Positions 40,231 to 48,770 of a stretch of DNA of 64,000 bases are shown piece by piece. Each line of letters opens with the position of its first letter. Positions within the stretch are counted from its first letter, which is position 1. This DNA comes from Lachnospiraceae bacterium (lineage in GTDB: Bacteria > Bacillota_A > Clostridia > Lachnospirales > Lachnospiraceae). Below the pieces are notes generated by a model that was given only the letters and a program-made list of their open reading frames with translations, was not told the origin of the DNA and did no database searches. The stretch is from the NCBI GenBank assembly GCA_017522685.1, contig JAFWYN010000004.1, positions 1 to 64,000 on the forward strand, given 5' to 3'. The position numbers and the translations under genes are program-made.

Positions 40231-40899
40231 CTATGCTTCCTGTCTGTAATCCAAGCTTTCTCCAAACCATGTCAGTCTTCCCTCATCCATGATTCCCAAG
40301 AAGTCGGTTCTTTGCTTCATCTCAGACTCAATATGGCTGGTCATCAGCACACTGGCTTCTCCGGTTTCAATCACCTTATGCAATATCTTAAAGAAATCCA
40401 GGCGAAATACCGGGTCCATTCCTACCGTCACCTCATCCAAAAGATACAGCTTGGGATGATGGGCCATGGCAAAGGCCATCTGAAATTTCAGCTTTTCACC
40501 ACGGGAAAGCTTGTAGTACATGGTGCTCAAAGCAACACCCATTTCCTTCATGGTTTCCTGAAACAGTTCCTTATCGAAATTCTCGTAGAATCTTGCCATC
40601 AAATTCACATTATCCATGGGGCTTAAGCTTTCGAAGAAACCATTGTCCTCAGATACAAAGCCGATGAAATTCCTCATATAGGCATGATTTTCGCGGATAT
40701 CCTGTCCGGCCATTTTAATGGTTCCGGTATATTTTGCATCCTCTCTCATGATATAGGACATGAGGGTACTCTTTCCGGCACCATTGGCACCCATAAGGCC
40801 CATCATATATCCTGCCTGCAGGCTGAAACTGATATCCTGCAGGCGAAACTTGCCCTTACTTCCTGTCACATTTGTAAACTCTAAAATCATCTCTTCCAT
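40231..40899 (-). CDS. ABC transporter ATP-binding protein
   Basis: The 222-residue ATPase has Walker A GANGAGKSTL near residue 38, Walker B LYLLDEVTVGMDP near 153 and an H-loop MTSHIES. The signature loop reads LSRGEKLKFQ, a degenerate LSGGQ. The small size and the downstream membrane protein point to an exporter-type YtrB/YtrE-like half transporter. The start is an ATG at 40899 or 40890; both lie after G-rich stretches. It lies in the operon regulated by the GntR gene 17 bases upstream. Confidence 0.9.
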   Translation of the reverse strand: MEEMILEFTNVTGSKGKFRLQDISFSLQAGYMMGLMGANGAGKSTLMSYIMREDAKYTGTIKMAGQDIRENHAYMRNFIGFVSEDNGFFESLSPMDNVNLMARFYENFDKELFQETMKEMGVALSTMYYKLSRGEKLKFQMAFAMAHHPKLYLLDEVTVGMDPVFRLDFFKILHKVIETGEASVLMTSHIESEMKQRTDFLGIMDEGRLTWFGESLDYRQEA

Positions 40900-40916
40900 C
40901 TATTTCCACTCTCCCC

Positions 40917-41288
40917 CTATTGGAATAATGCATCCACCATTTCTTTTACTTCCTCGCAGCTAAGTCCTGCCTGCTTGGCTTCCGTAATCACTTCCGTCAG
41001 CCTCTTCTCGATCATGACTAACTGCTTTTCCATCAAATAATCCGTATTGTATTCGCAGGCATAGAAACCCTTACCTGCCACGGAACGGATAAGCCCTTCC
41101 TTTTCCAACTCCTCATAAGCTCTCTTGGTAGTAATCACGCTGACTCCCAAATCTCCTGCCAAAGCTCGGATGGAGGGAAGTGCCTCTCCCGCCTTCAGTT
41201 CACCGGTGACAATGGCATTCTTCAGCTGATTCACGATTTGCTCATATATGGCTAATGTGCCTTGCGGCTGTATAATAATTTTCATCAT
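40917..41288 (-). CDS. GntR-family (YtrA-type) transcriptional regulator
   Basis: The 123-residue protein has an N-terminal winged helix: TLAIYEQIVNQLKNAIVTGE, LKAGEALPSIRALAGDLGVS and VITTKRAYEELEKEGLI. Its C-terminal domain is very short (about 45 residues), the mark of the YtrA subfamily, which typically represses its own ABC operon and responds to cell-envelope stress. The ATG at 41288 overlaps the upstream membrane-protein stop (ATGA). A 50-bp palindrome over the operon promoter is the likely operator. Confidence 0.9.
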   Translation of the reverse strand: MMKIIIQPQGTLAIYEQIVNQLKNAIVTGELKAGEALPSIRALAGDLGVSVITTKRAYEELEKEGLIRSVAGKGFYACEYNTDYLMEKQLVMIEKRLTEVITEAKQAGLSCEEVKEMVDALFQ

Positions 41289-42010
41289 TTTCCTCCTACC
41301 TTTTTCGCCTTTATCTTAACCACCTCATAGCTAAGTGCCCGTTCCACCGCGGCATTCCAACCGGTCAGGCCCTTGATGGTAAGGGGTAATATAATCAATA
41401 CTGCACCACCTAAAAAAATCCATTTGCACCAACTTTCCACCGAGGGGCCAAAGCTAAGTACCATACCCATTCCGCAAGTTCCTATAACGCTAAGTAACAA
41501 TGCCACGCTTTCTGTGCTTCCCTGCGACTCTACAGTTTCTAATCGAATGGCACTATCCTTAGGTATCTCCACAGTTTGAATAAAAACTTTATCTGAAAAA
41601 ACGGATATCACCAGCAGATTAAAGAAATACACTCCTGCTGTCACAGGATGGCATAACTGAAGCAACAAAAGCAAAACCGTGGATACGCATCCCCCAAAAG
41701 CCGAAACCAATACGGAAAACAAAAATTTGCGTTCTACATAAGCTCTACGCATTGTCTTTTCCATGGGACAAATATAAAAAATCTTGGACAATCTGTTTTT
41801 CTGAAGTGCGGCGGACGCCATGCAAAAACCTATGGGCAGCATCATCAGATAGTAAATCGCAGTGTATTCCCACCGCTCAAACATTCTACACACCAAAGGT
41901 ACGATGGTAAACATGTAAATCACCCAGAACCAATTACCACCTTTCATTCTGGCACTGATTTTATACCAACTAAAGTTCGAAAAATAATCCTTAATCACCC
42001 ATCTCCACAT
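41285..42010 (-). CDS. Membrane permease of the ABC operon
   Basis: The 241-residue protein shows about six hydrophobic stretches: FWVIYMFTIVPLVCRMF, AIYYLMMLPIGFCMASAAL, FLFSVLVSAFGGCVSTVLL, VYFFNLLVISVFSDKVF, VALLLSVIGTCGMGMVLSF, and WIFLGGAVLIILPLTIKGL. No family name is certain, but the position between two ABC ATPase genes and the pattern of helices suggest a permease. It overlaps the gntR gene by four bases and lies three bases after the other ATPase gene. Confidence 0.72.
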   Translation of the reverse strand: MWRWVIKDYFSNFSWYKISARMKGGNWFWVIYMFTIVPLVCRMFERWEYTAIYYLMMLPIGFCMASAALQKNRLSKIFYICPMEKTMRRAYVERKFLFSVLVSAFGGCVSTVLLLLLQLCHPVTAGVYFFNLLVISVFSDKVFIQTVEIPKDSAIRLETVESQGSTESVALLLSVIGTCGMGMVLSFGPSVESWCKWIFLGGAVLIILPLTIKGLTGWNAAVERALSYEVVKIKAKKVGGK

Positions 42011-42013
42011 TTT

Positions 42014-42877
42014 CTATTTCCTCCTCTTGGTTGTAAAATACATAAGTTCCTCTATGGTGGGAACCATCACCGTCAGTTCCTTGTCATATAAGCTTCTGCG
42101 GGTATGCTTCACCAGTGCCTTGGTACCGTATGTACCTTCCTCCATATGGATGATTTTCTCTTGTGGTAACAGCTTAATCTTATAGGTTTCTCCCACTATG
42201 ATGCGATAGCTTTCCCGAAGGGTTTCCACATCCCCGGCGAATATTGTCTGCCCCTTTTCCAGATAAATCAGATAGTCGGCTATCTTGTCCAAATCCTCTG
42301 TAATGTGGGTAGCCAGTATCACGCTTTTTTCTCCGTCTGCCATAAATTCTTTTAATATTCGGAAGAACTCTTCCCGGAAAGCCGGGTCGAAATTACCGGT
42401 GGGTTCATCCAGGACCAAAAGCTTAGGATTATGTGCCAGTGCAAAGGCCAGCTGGTATTTTAACCGCTGTCCCTTTGACAGCTTACGGTAAAGACTCTTT
42501 TCCTCCAGGTTAAAACGCTTTAAATATTCCTTTAAAGCCTCTTCCCTGTAACGGCTGTAGTATCTGCCGAAATCATTACCGTTTTGCAGAAGCGTCCGGC
42601 TTCCGTCAAACAAGAAGCCCTCCGTCATATCCTCTACCAGCACCACTCCCATTCGGTCTAACAGCTCCCGCTGTGCCTCCTTATGAATCATGCCGTCCAA
42701 TCGTATCTCCCCCCCTGTGGGTTGATACAGCCCCATCAGCATATTCAGCAAACTGGTTTTGCCGGCACCGTTAGGTCCTACCAGACCGATGATGTAGCCC
42801 GCCGGTATATCAAAGCTAATGGGCCCCATGGTGTATTTATCCAAATTCTTTTTTACTTCCTGAAATTCTATTCTCAT
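42014..42877 (-). CDS. ABC transporter ATP-binding protein
   Basis: The 287-residue ATPase has Walker A GLVGPNGAGKTSLLNML, signature LSKGQRLKYQLAFALAHNPK, Walker B LLVLDEPTGNFDP and the H-loop ATHITED. The C-terminal extension of about 80 residues (SYRIIVGETYKIKLLPQEKI) is typical of YtrB/BcrA-type ATPases that serve exporters. I take the ATG at 42877, seven bases after GGAGG; a GTG at 42880 also exists. It is the first gene of the gntR-ABC operon. Confidence 0.9.
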   Translation of the reverse strand: MRIEFQEVKKNLDKYTMGPISFDIPAGYIIGLVGPNGAGKTSLLNMLMGLYQPTGGEIRLDGMIHKEAQRELLDRMGVVLVEDMTEGFLFDGSRTLLQNGNDFGRYYSRYREEALKEYLKRFNLEEKSLYRKLSKGQRLKYQLAFALAHNPKLLVLDEPTGNFDPAFREEFFRILKEFMADGEKSVILATHITEDLDKIADYLIYLEKGQTIFAGDVETLRESYRIIVGETYKIKLLPQEKIIHMEEGTYGTKALVKHTRRSLYDKELTVMVPTIEELMYFTTKRRK

Positions 42878-42897
42878 CACTTTTCCTCCAACTTAAT

Positions 42898-42953
42898 AAG
42901 GTGTGCATCTACCGTATATATACATATATACAGCAGATACACACCTTTGTCAA
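42898..42953 (-). promoter_or_regulatory. Promoter with a 50-bp palindromic operator
   Basis: Minus-strand TTGACA (42948-42953), 17 bases, TATATA (42925-42930) make a near-perfect sigma-A promoter. A palindrome (42898-42947) with 21 of 25 matching positions covers the spacer, the -10 and the start site, each arm reading AAGGTGTG-ATCT. Binding by the operon's own GntR/YtrA regulator would shut the promoter off. Confidence 0.75.
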
Positions 42954-42971
42954 CACATATTTTTAATTTTT

Positions 42972-45900
42972 TTATTTTTTCTTTTGATTCTTTTTCCACT
43001 GCTTCAGATATTCCAGCATCTTCTTGTACATCTGAAGGGCATTTTCTTTATCCGTAGCAGCCGTTTCTTCCCCTGTATATGCCACCTTTTCCATCAAAAA
43101 CCTTAAGTCTTCATAGTCCCGTTCATAAGCTTTTTCCAGTTCTCCGGCATATTCGTGAGGTGTAAAATAAGCCGCATTTTGTATCCTCTCTTTGGTATGG
43201 ACATTCTGCAATCTGCGATAAAGCATGATGACCGCCTGCTTGGGATTGGCTCTCCTCACTCTTATAAGAAATACCTGTTCTTTCACAAAAGGACCGGCAA
43301 TCCTGTGCCCGAAAATTATCACCATCAATACTGCGGATACCGCAACAAACACGCCTGCAATGCGTACTGCCACTGCCAACAAATAAGCAATCAGACCACT
43401 CCTCTGTCTGTAACTCGTATTGTAGATAGCGGGAATAGTTGCTTCATAGACCACATAACCCACATTCTCTATATACACCTCCGGATAGGCATGTCCGCAA
43501 TCCGTACGGATTACATAGTCACCGTTATACTCCATCTCAGGAACAAACCCCTCCACATAGCGTACCGTCAGTCCCACGGACCTGGCCATCAGCACATATG
43601 CAGAAGCATAATCCGAACAGGTACCGGTTTTTCCTTCAAACAGGAAGTACTCCACACTGTCATCCGGTGCCTTGTAAGAAAGGTCATATACAAATCCGTT
43701 TTGCATAAAGTAGCTCTGTAAAGCCTCCGCCTTTTGCCAGTCATAGGTGCAGTCCTTCGTAATCTCGCCGGCCAAATCCGCCACTGCTTCCGGTATGGCC
43801 AGAGTATTTTCTGCACAAATCATCTGATACACTGCGGCATCCGCTGCCTGTTGCAGGAAAACTTTCATCCTTTCAGCCATGTCCGTTTCCCCATGCTCAG
43901 CCAAAACACTTCTTATCTTTTCCAGCATTGCCATAGATTCCTCACGGCTGAAATTAGCTCCTCCGGCTGCCAAAAAGCGATTCCGCAATGTACCTTCATC
44001 ATAATACTCCACGGAATATTTCAAAAACGGATCCAATAGTCCCGTATTTCTTTGATATATACCCGCCCGGGTCACATAGGTAAATATTTCATCCAGTTCC
44101 CCGTTTTCTATTACAGCCAGATCCATGGTTCCCGGAGGCGTCACATAGCCTGCACTGGGGAAGTTACTGGTTTCCACTGTATACAGCTTCCGATAATCCC
44201 CCTCCGGTTTTGGCAAATTCTTTAATCCAAAGGATTCCAACAGCCCCGGCTCATAACTCTCTGCCAGGTTCAATGCTTGAATCAGATTGCTCAGACTTAT
44301 ATGCCTCTGATTCTGCATCCATTGCTTCCTGGTATAAACCGGCTGCGAGTAGTACTCACCGGGATACCAATAATCCTTATCAAAATCATAGAAGTCAAAT
44401 GTCTGTCTGTTGAAATACAAATCCTCTCCTGCATCTGCCAACTTAATGACATACAGTTTTCTGTTATTTAACTCATTAAAACCATCTGCATTACCGGAAT
44501 GTTCACTCATTTCTGAGAACTCCTCGGGTACCCTTTCGGTAATATTTCCACCCAGAAAAGTATTCTCAAACATATAGTAATACTTGGTCTCCGCTTCCGG
44601 AACTGCCAGTCCTACCAACACGAAAATCGTGGCATAAATCCCCAAAGAAAGCATTCCTACAGTATAACCTACGATACGTTTTCCTTTATCCCGAATGGTT
44701 CTGTAGTGCACCAGAAAGGCTGCAATATTCAATACCGTCACAAACACCAGCTGGGGTAATTTGAAAGGCAACATCACCTTCACATAGAGCACAAAAGGAA
44801 TCAGGCTCAGCAACATCAAAAAGGAGGTTCGATACAGTACTCTGGCAAAATAAAAGCTACAAGTTGCAAAAAAAGGTGTGAACACCACCAGAAGGGACAT
44901 CAAGTAGGATGTGGTGGTTTCTACGGAATCTCCCGCAGACATAAACCAGTGCATATATTCCATGGCCCCTTGCCCCAAAGCAAGCCTTGCAAACCATCCC
45001 AACAACACCAACACAATCAACGTAGTTGCTAAAGTGGCGATTAGCTTATGGTCCTTAACCGCCTCACAATAAATTACCACAATTGCACATACCAGAATCT
45101 GCCCCACTGTCCAAGAAGACACAAGCGGAATTCCAAAAATAGAAAATACAATGGTACTTAACAGCAAACCTAACAAATAAGGCACTGCTGCGCCCTTTAT
45201 CAAATTAGTCAAAAATCCTTTAACCGTTGTCTTCTCAATCTTCTCCGTCTCTATTCTCAGGGAGATACTGCCCTCACCCTGATTGAGTTTACCGGCTTCC
45301 TCCAATACCGCGTATACAGTGGTATATCCGGTCATATCAGCCGCTTCCAATACTCTGCAAGCTTCTTCATAAGAATTGGGTGTAGAAAATAGTCCTACCT
45401 TCTCCGCAAATCCTGCTTCCTCAGGAATTCTCGGCACTCCCGCACCGGAAGAAAAACTATAATGCGCCAATTCCAATCGTACTTCCTCTAAATCCACTTC
45501 ATCCTGTATATCGAAACACTGAAATTCCTGCCCCATCCGGACATAAAAATTCACCGAATAATCATGACGAAGCAGTACCTGCATCATACCCAGTGCATTC
45601 TCCACCGCATCCTCTGCTATCTTTGGCAGGATTTCATCTTCTGCCAAATCCCTGTACTGATGCATCCGGGCCGCCTGTTCCACATTCACCTTGTGCTTCT
45701 CAAACACACTGTCCAACACCACATGTATGGCTCGGGCCGCCATCTCATCATCCAGTCGCACCAATAATTTGTTGCGCTTGGCAGACTGTTTCCAATTGAT
45801 TCTTTTAAGGGGATCTCCCGGCACATATTCTCTGTTGTCATATCCCGGGAATCCTCCAAAGGCAAAACCATGGGAATCCATGGTATCCTCACCGTCGTCC

Positions 45901-46481
45901 ATATGAAGAGAGGTCTGCATAACCTTTAACAGATTATCATCTCTGGCAGAAAGTTCTGCAATGTCCGGTATCACGGCTACTTTTTTACGCAGGGACTCAT
46001 AGTTTAATCCTTTTACTCCTATGGCAAACAGCCCCAGATAATCTGTTACCTTAATATTTTCAATTCCCACCATGGAGCAACCGCATATTTTAGCCTTAAA
46101 TTTCACCTCAAAGGTCTGGCTCCCCCCGGGTAGCACAGACACCAGAATATCCTTATTCTCACTACGCACTCCCGCTTCATTGGTTAAACCTATTGCGATG
46201 GGCGGAGTCGGGAAAATAAAGCGATTTGCCACTCGGATAACCATATTACAGGTATCTCCCTTTGAAAGCAATGCTTCTTCCATTTCACAGGATATGGTAA
46301 TGGTACGTGCAGCCGCCCATGCAAAAAAGACCGACAACAAAGGCGCCAAAACAAGAGTAACCAAAATAAACCATCCTACATTTGCATCTAAAAACAAGCC
46401 AAATATTATGGCAAAAATCATTGCAAATATATAATTGATTATCCCTTTAATAATTGCCGCCTTTTTCATCCGTCTTTCCAT
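42972..46481 (-). CDS. DUF58-transglutaminase fusion membrane protein
   Basis: The 1169-residue protein fuses two parts normally found as separate genes. N-terminal: two membrane helices (INYIFAMIFAIIFGLFL, WFILVTLVLAPLLSVFF), then a DUF58 domain with the hallmark GGFPGYDNREYVPGDPLKRI near residue 210 (YVPGDxxxRINWK). Middle: about seven helices (residues 430-640). C-terminal: a large extracellular region with a transglutaminase-like core, GKTGTCSDYASAYVLMARSV (Cys near 953), DCGHAYPEVYIE (His near 995), then VVYEAT, where the usual Asp is Glu. A final helix (LLAVAVRIAGVFVAVSAVL) precedes a cytoplasmic tail. The MoxR ATPase gene lies 19 bases upstream, the usual partner. Function is unknown; envelope remodelling is likely. 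Confidence 0.88.
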   Translation of the reverse strand: MERRMKKAAIIKGIINYIFAMIFAIIFGLFLDANVGWFILVTLVLAPLLSVFFAWAAARTITISCEMEEALLSKGDTCNMVIRVANRFIFPTPPIAIGLTNEAGVRSENKDILVSVLPGGSQTFEVKFKAKICGCSMVGIENIKVTDYLGLFAIGVKGLNYESLRKKVAVIPDIAELSARDDNLLKVMQTSLHMDDGEDTMDSHGFAFGGFPGYDNREYVPGDPLKRINWKQSAKRNKLLVRLDDEMAARAIHVVLDSVFEKHKVNVEQAARMHQYRDLAEDEILPKIAEDAVENALGMMQVLLRHDYSVNFYVRMGQEFQCFDIQDEVDLEEVRLELAHYSFSSGAGVPRIPEEAGFAEKVGLFSTPNSYEEACRVLEAADMTGYTTVYAVLEEAGKLNQGEGSISLRIETEKIEKTTVKGFLTNLIKGAAVPYLLGLLLSTIVFSIFGIPLVSSWTVGQILVCAIVVIYCEAVKDHKLIATLATTLIVLVLLGWFARLALGQGAMEYMHWFMSAGDSVETTTSYLMSLLVVFTPFFATCSFYFARVLYRTSFLMLLSLIPFVLYVKVMLPFKLPQLVFVTVLNIAAFLVHYRTIRDKGKRIVGYTVGMLSLGIYATIFVLVGLAVPEAETKYYYMFENTFLGGNITERVPEEFSEMSEHSGNADGFNELNNRKLYVIKLADAGEDLYFNRQTFDFYDFDKDYWYPGEYYSQPVYTRKQWMQNQRHISLSNLIQALNLAESYEPGLLESFGLKNLPKPEGDYRKLYTVETSNFPSAGYVTPPGTMDLAVIENGELDEIFTYVTRAGIYQRNTGLLDPFLKYSVEYYDEGTLRNRFLAAGGANFSREESMAMLEKIRSVLAEHGETDMAERMKVFLQQAADAAVYQMICAENTLAIPEAVADLAGEITKDCTYDWQKAEALQSYFMQNGFVYDLSYKAPDDSVEYFLFEGKTGTCSDYASAYVLMARSVGLTVRYVEGFVPEMEYNGDYVIRTDCGHAYPEVYIENVGYVVYEATIPAIYNTSYRQRSGLIAYLLAVAVRIAGVFVAVSAVLMVIIFGHRIAGPFVKEQVFLIRVRRANPKQAVIMLYRRLQNVHTKERIQNAAYFTPHEYAGELEKAYERDYEDLRFLMEKVAYTGEETAATDKENALQMYKKMLEYLKQWKKNQKKK

Positions 46482-46500
46482 CTTTTATTTTGTCCGCCCC

Positions 46501-47448
46501 TTACTCTAAAGGAACTTTAATATTTTGCAAAAGTCTTCGAATTGCTTCCTCATTATCCGAAACCATGGACTTTCCCTTAGGAGTCAGTATGATTCTGTGA
46601 GAAAGCACATAAGGTGCCAAATCCTTAATGTCATCCGGTACCACAAAGCTTCTGCCCTTTACAAAGGCATATGCCTTGGCCATTCGATATAGTGCAATAC
46701 TGCCCCTGGGACTTGCTCCCAGCTTGATAAAGTCTGCACATCTGGTAGCCTCCACAATCTCCACAATATAATCTCTTACCGCATCCGAGCAATAAATCTT
46801 CTTGATTTCTTCCATCAACTCCTGTATCTCCTGACAGGTAATCACATGGCTCAGATTCTTAGAGGATACATTGTTTTCATTACGAAGCAGAATGTCCATC
46901 TCTGCCGTTTTATCCGGATAGCCGATACTTAACTTCATAATAAACCGGTCCATTTGGGCTTCCGGCAAATGATAGGTCCCGTATGTTTCCACAGAATTCT
47001 GTGTAGCCAGTACCATAAACGGCTTGGGCAGTTCATAGGTCACCGAATCAATACTGACTTGTCTCTCCTCCATGGTCTCCAGCAATGCTGACTGCGATTT
47101 TGGTGAGGAACGATTGATTTCATCCGCCAATAGGAAATTACAAAATACTGCGCCCTTTCGAAAACTGCTTTCATGCGTCTTCGTATCAATCATGGTAAAG
47201 CCGGTTACATCCGTAGGCATAACATCCGGCGTCATCTGAATACGTCCGAATTCTCCCTGACAGGACTTGGCCAAAGCGGATACCAGCTGGGTTTTTCCCA
47301 CACCCGGTACGTCCTCTATCAGTACATGTCCGCCTGCCAGCATAGCCGATACTATCAGTTCTATGGTGCCGCGCTTTCCCACAATCACCTTTTCCACATT
47401 ATCAATCAATGCTCTTATTTTATTGTTTATTTCAGCGCCTCTTTCCAT
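46501..47448 (-). CDS. MoxR-family AAA+ ATPase
   Basis: The roughly 315-residue ATPase has Walker A EDVPGVGKTQLVSALAK near residue 43, Walker B FLLADEINRSSPKSQSALLE, sensor-region stretches VLATQNSVETYGTYHLPEAQ and DRFIMKLSIGYPDKT, and the C-terminal GASPRGSIALYRMAKAYAFV. MoxR proteins act as chaperones that activate or assemble partner proteins, commonly the DUF58 protein encoded beside them, as here. The start is an ATG at 47448 or the GTG just before it (47451), which is eight bases after AGGAGG. The frame extends further to 47490 without a good SD. Confidence 0.95.
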   Translation of the reverse strand: MERGAEINNKIRALIDNVEKVIVGKRGTIELIVSAMLAGGHVLIEDVPGVGKTQLVSALAKSCQGEFGRIQMTPDVMPTDVTGFTMIDTKTHESSFRKGAVFCNFLLADEINRSSPKSQSALLETMEERQVSIDSVTYELPKPFMVLATQNSVETYGTYHLPEAQMDRFIMKLSIGYPDKTAEMDILLRNENNVSSKNLSHVITCQEIQELMEEIKKIYCSDAVRDYIVEIVEATRCADFIKLGASPRGSIALYRMAKAYAFVKGRSFVVPDDIKDLAPYVLSHRIILTPKGKSMVSDNEEAIRRLLQNIKVPLE

Positions 47449-47496
47449 CACCGTTTCTTCCTCCTGCCCGGATTTGCCCCATCCGGTCATGTCATT

Positions 47497-48651
47497 TTAT
47501 TCATAAATTTGATAATTGCCGCTAAGCGCCAGTATAGCAAACATATACAGGCAGTTATCATAATATCTTCTGTCACCTTCACGCAAGGGCTGATTCCAGA
47601 ACCATTCCACCCACTGCTTAGCCACTTCCCAATCCGCACTGTCCTTCTCTACTGCCAATGCGCCTTGTGCAGTGGTAGCCAAAAGTCCCAGCGGATGAAG
47701 CACTGTCATTTCAACCGGTGTACCATCCACTTCATATACGCATCTTGCTGCTTCCAAATCGGTTTTTAAGAACTTCATCAGCCGTACAGGTGCTGCATAA
47801 TGTCCTGCATCCTTACCAAACCACAGTGCATCCAGCCCAATGTTAGCAGCAGTTCTGTAAGCATCACTGTAGAACTTATCATGCTTACCGCCCCAAGGCA
47901 ATTCCTTATCCATAGGACTTCCGTCAAAATTGCCATACTCCGGATTCATACCGGTCACAGGATGACAAGCCTTGGTCAGATAATCACGGCTGGCCTGTGC
48001 AGCCTCCTTCCAGAACTCCCGATCCTCTTCATTAGCCCAAAGCGCAAACAGCTCATAAAAATGAGGCAAATGATAAGAAGGATCTGTGTATTCTGAACCG
48101 GGCACAAACAAAATCTGCTTATTCTCACGGTTCCACATAGGATGACCGATACGACCTTCCTCACCCTTATGAATACATGCACTTAAAATATTTCTTGCCT
48201 CCTGAGAATAGTTGAAGATACCTTCTCCGTCGCCCCATCTGTGGGATGCAAAGAAAAGTGCCATGGCATAAAATTCTTCTCCGTCCGGTGCAGGACCGTT
48301 TGCATTTCTGTCACCATTTAAGGCGCAGCTCCATGCAAAATAGCCTTCTCCCCAGCCTTCATTCATAAACATATAGGTCTTGGACCATTTCCAGATACGG
48401 TCAAACTCTTCCTTCATGTTAAGCTGTACACACATCATCATACCATAAGACATACCCTCTGTTCTGGCATCATGATTGCCGGTATCTTCCAGATAGCCCA
48501 TGTCTTCTCCTGCGGGATGATAAATACGTTCTTCTTCACTTCCAAAAAAGAAAACATTCACTGCATCTTTAATTTTCTTGTCAATCTCTTCCTTACTCTT
48601 TCCGATTTCTGCAAAAATATTACGATATTCCTTAGTTTCAAATGCCGCCAT
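47497..48651 (-). CDS. GH8 reducing-end xylose-releasing exo-oligoxylanase
   Basis: The 384-residue protein matches glycoside hydrolase family 8 of the Rex type. N-terminal motifs are GYLEDTGNHDARTEGMSYGM with the catalytic Glu in the DARTEGMSYGMM stretch, EGYFAWSCALNGDRNANGPA, PDGEEFYAMALFFASHRWGD, and the mid-region SYHLPHFYELFALWANEEDR and DKFYSDAYRTAANIGLDALW. There is no signal peptide, so it acts in the cytoplasm on imported xylo-oligosaccharides. The xylanase at 50901 would release those outside. A GGAGGAC SD precedes the ATG at 48651. Confidence 0.93.
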   Translation of the reverse strand: MAAFETKEYRNIFAEIGKSKEEIDKKIKDAVNVFFFGSEEERIYHPAGEDMGYLEDTGNHDARTEGMSYGMMMCVQLNMKEEFDRIWKWSKTYMFMNEGWGEGYFAWSCALNGDRNANGPAPDGEEFYAMALFFASHRWGDGEGIFNYSQEARNILSACIHKGEEGRIGHPMWNRENKQILFVPGSEYTDPSYHLPHFYELFALWANEEDREFWKEAAQASRDYLTKACHPVTGMNPEYGNFDGSPMDKELPWGGKHDKFYSDAYRTAANIGLDALWFGKDAGHYAAPVRLMKFLKTDLEAARCVYEVDGTPVEMTVLHPLGLLATTAQGALAVEKDSADWEVAKQWVEWFWNQPLREGDRRYYDNCLYMFAILALSGNYQIYE

Positions 48652-48687
48652 AATAAATGTCCTCCTGTGAATGTAATAATTATATCT

Positions 48688-48716
48688 ATTATAACGTATA
48701 AAGGAATATTTTTCTA
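48688..48716 (-). promoter_or_regulatory. Promoter of the GH8 gene
   Basis: Minus-strand TATAAT (48688-48693) is perfect; the -35 at 17 bases (TAGAAA, 48711-48716) is poor, so activation by a regulator would make sense. It falls in the 78 bases between the purH terminator and the GH8 start. Confidence 0.45.
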
Positions 48717-48728
48717 TATAAATTTAAA

Positions 48729-48756
48729 ACAACTCGGACTTTTTTGTCCGAGTTGT
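48729..48756 (-). terminator. Terminator after purH
   Basis: A perfect 11-bp stem ACAACTCGGAC/GTCCGAGTTGT around AAAAAA (minus strand) is followed by TTTAAATTTATAT. It begins 15 bases after the purH stop. Confidence 0.9.
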
Positions 48757-48770
48757 CTGATTTGTTGTTA

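Noticed and set aside
43155..43721. Plus-strand ORF of 188 codons
   Set aside because: It runs antisense to the transglutaminase domain and is Cys/His-rich in a way typical of antisense frames.
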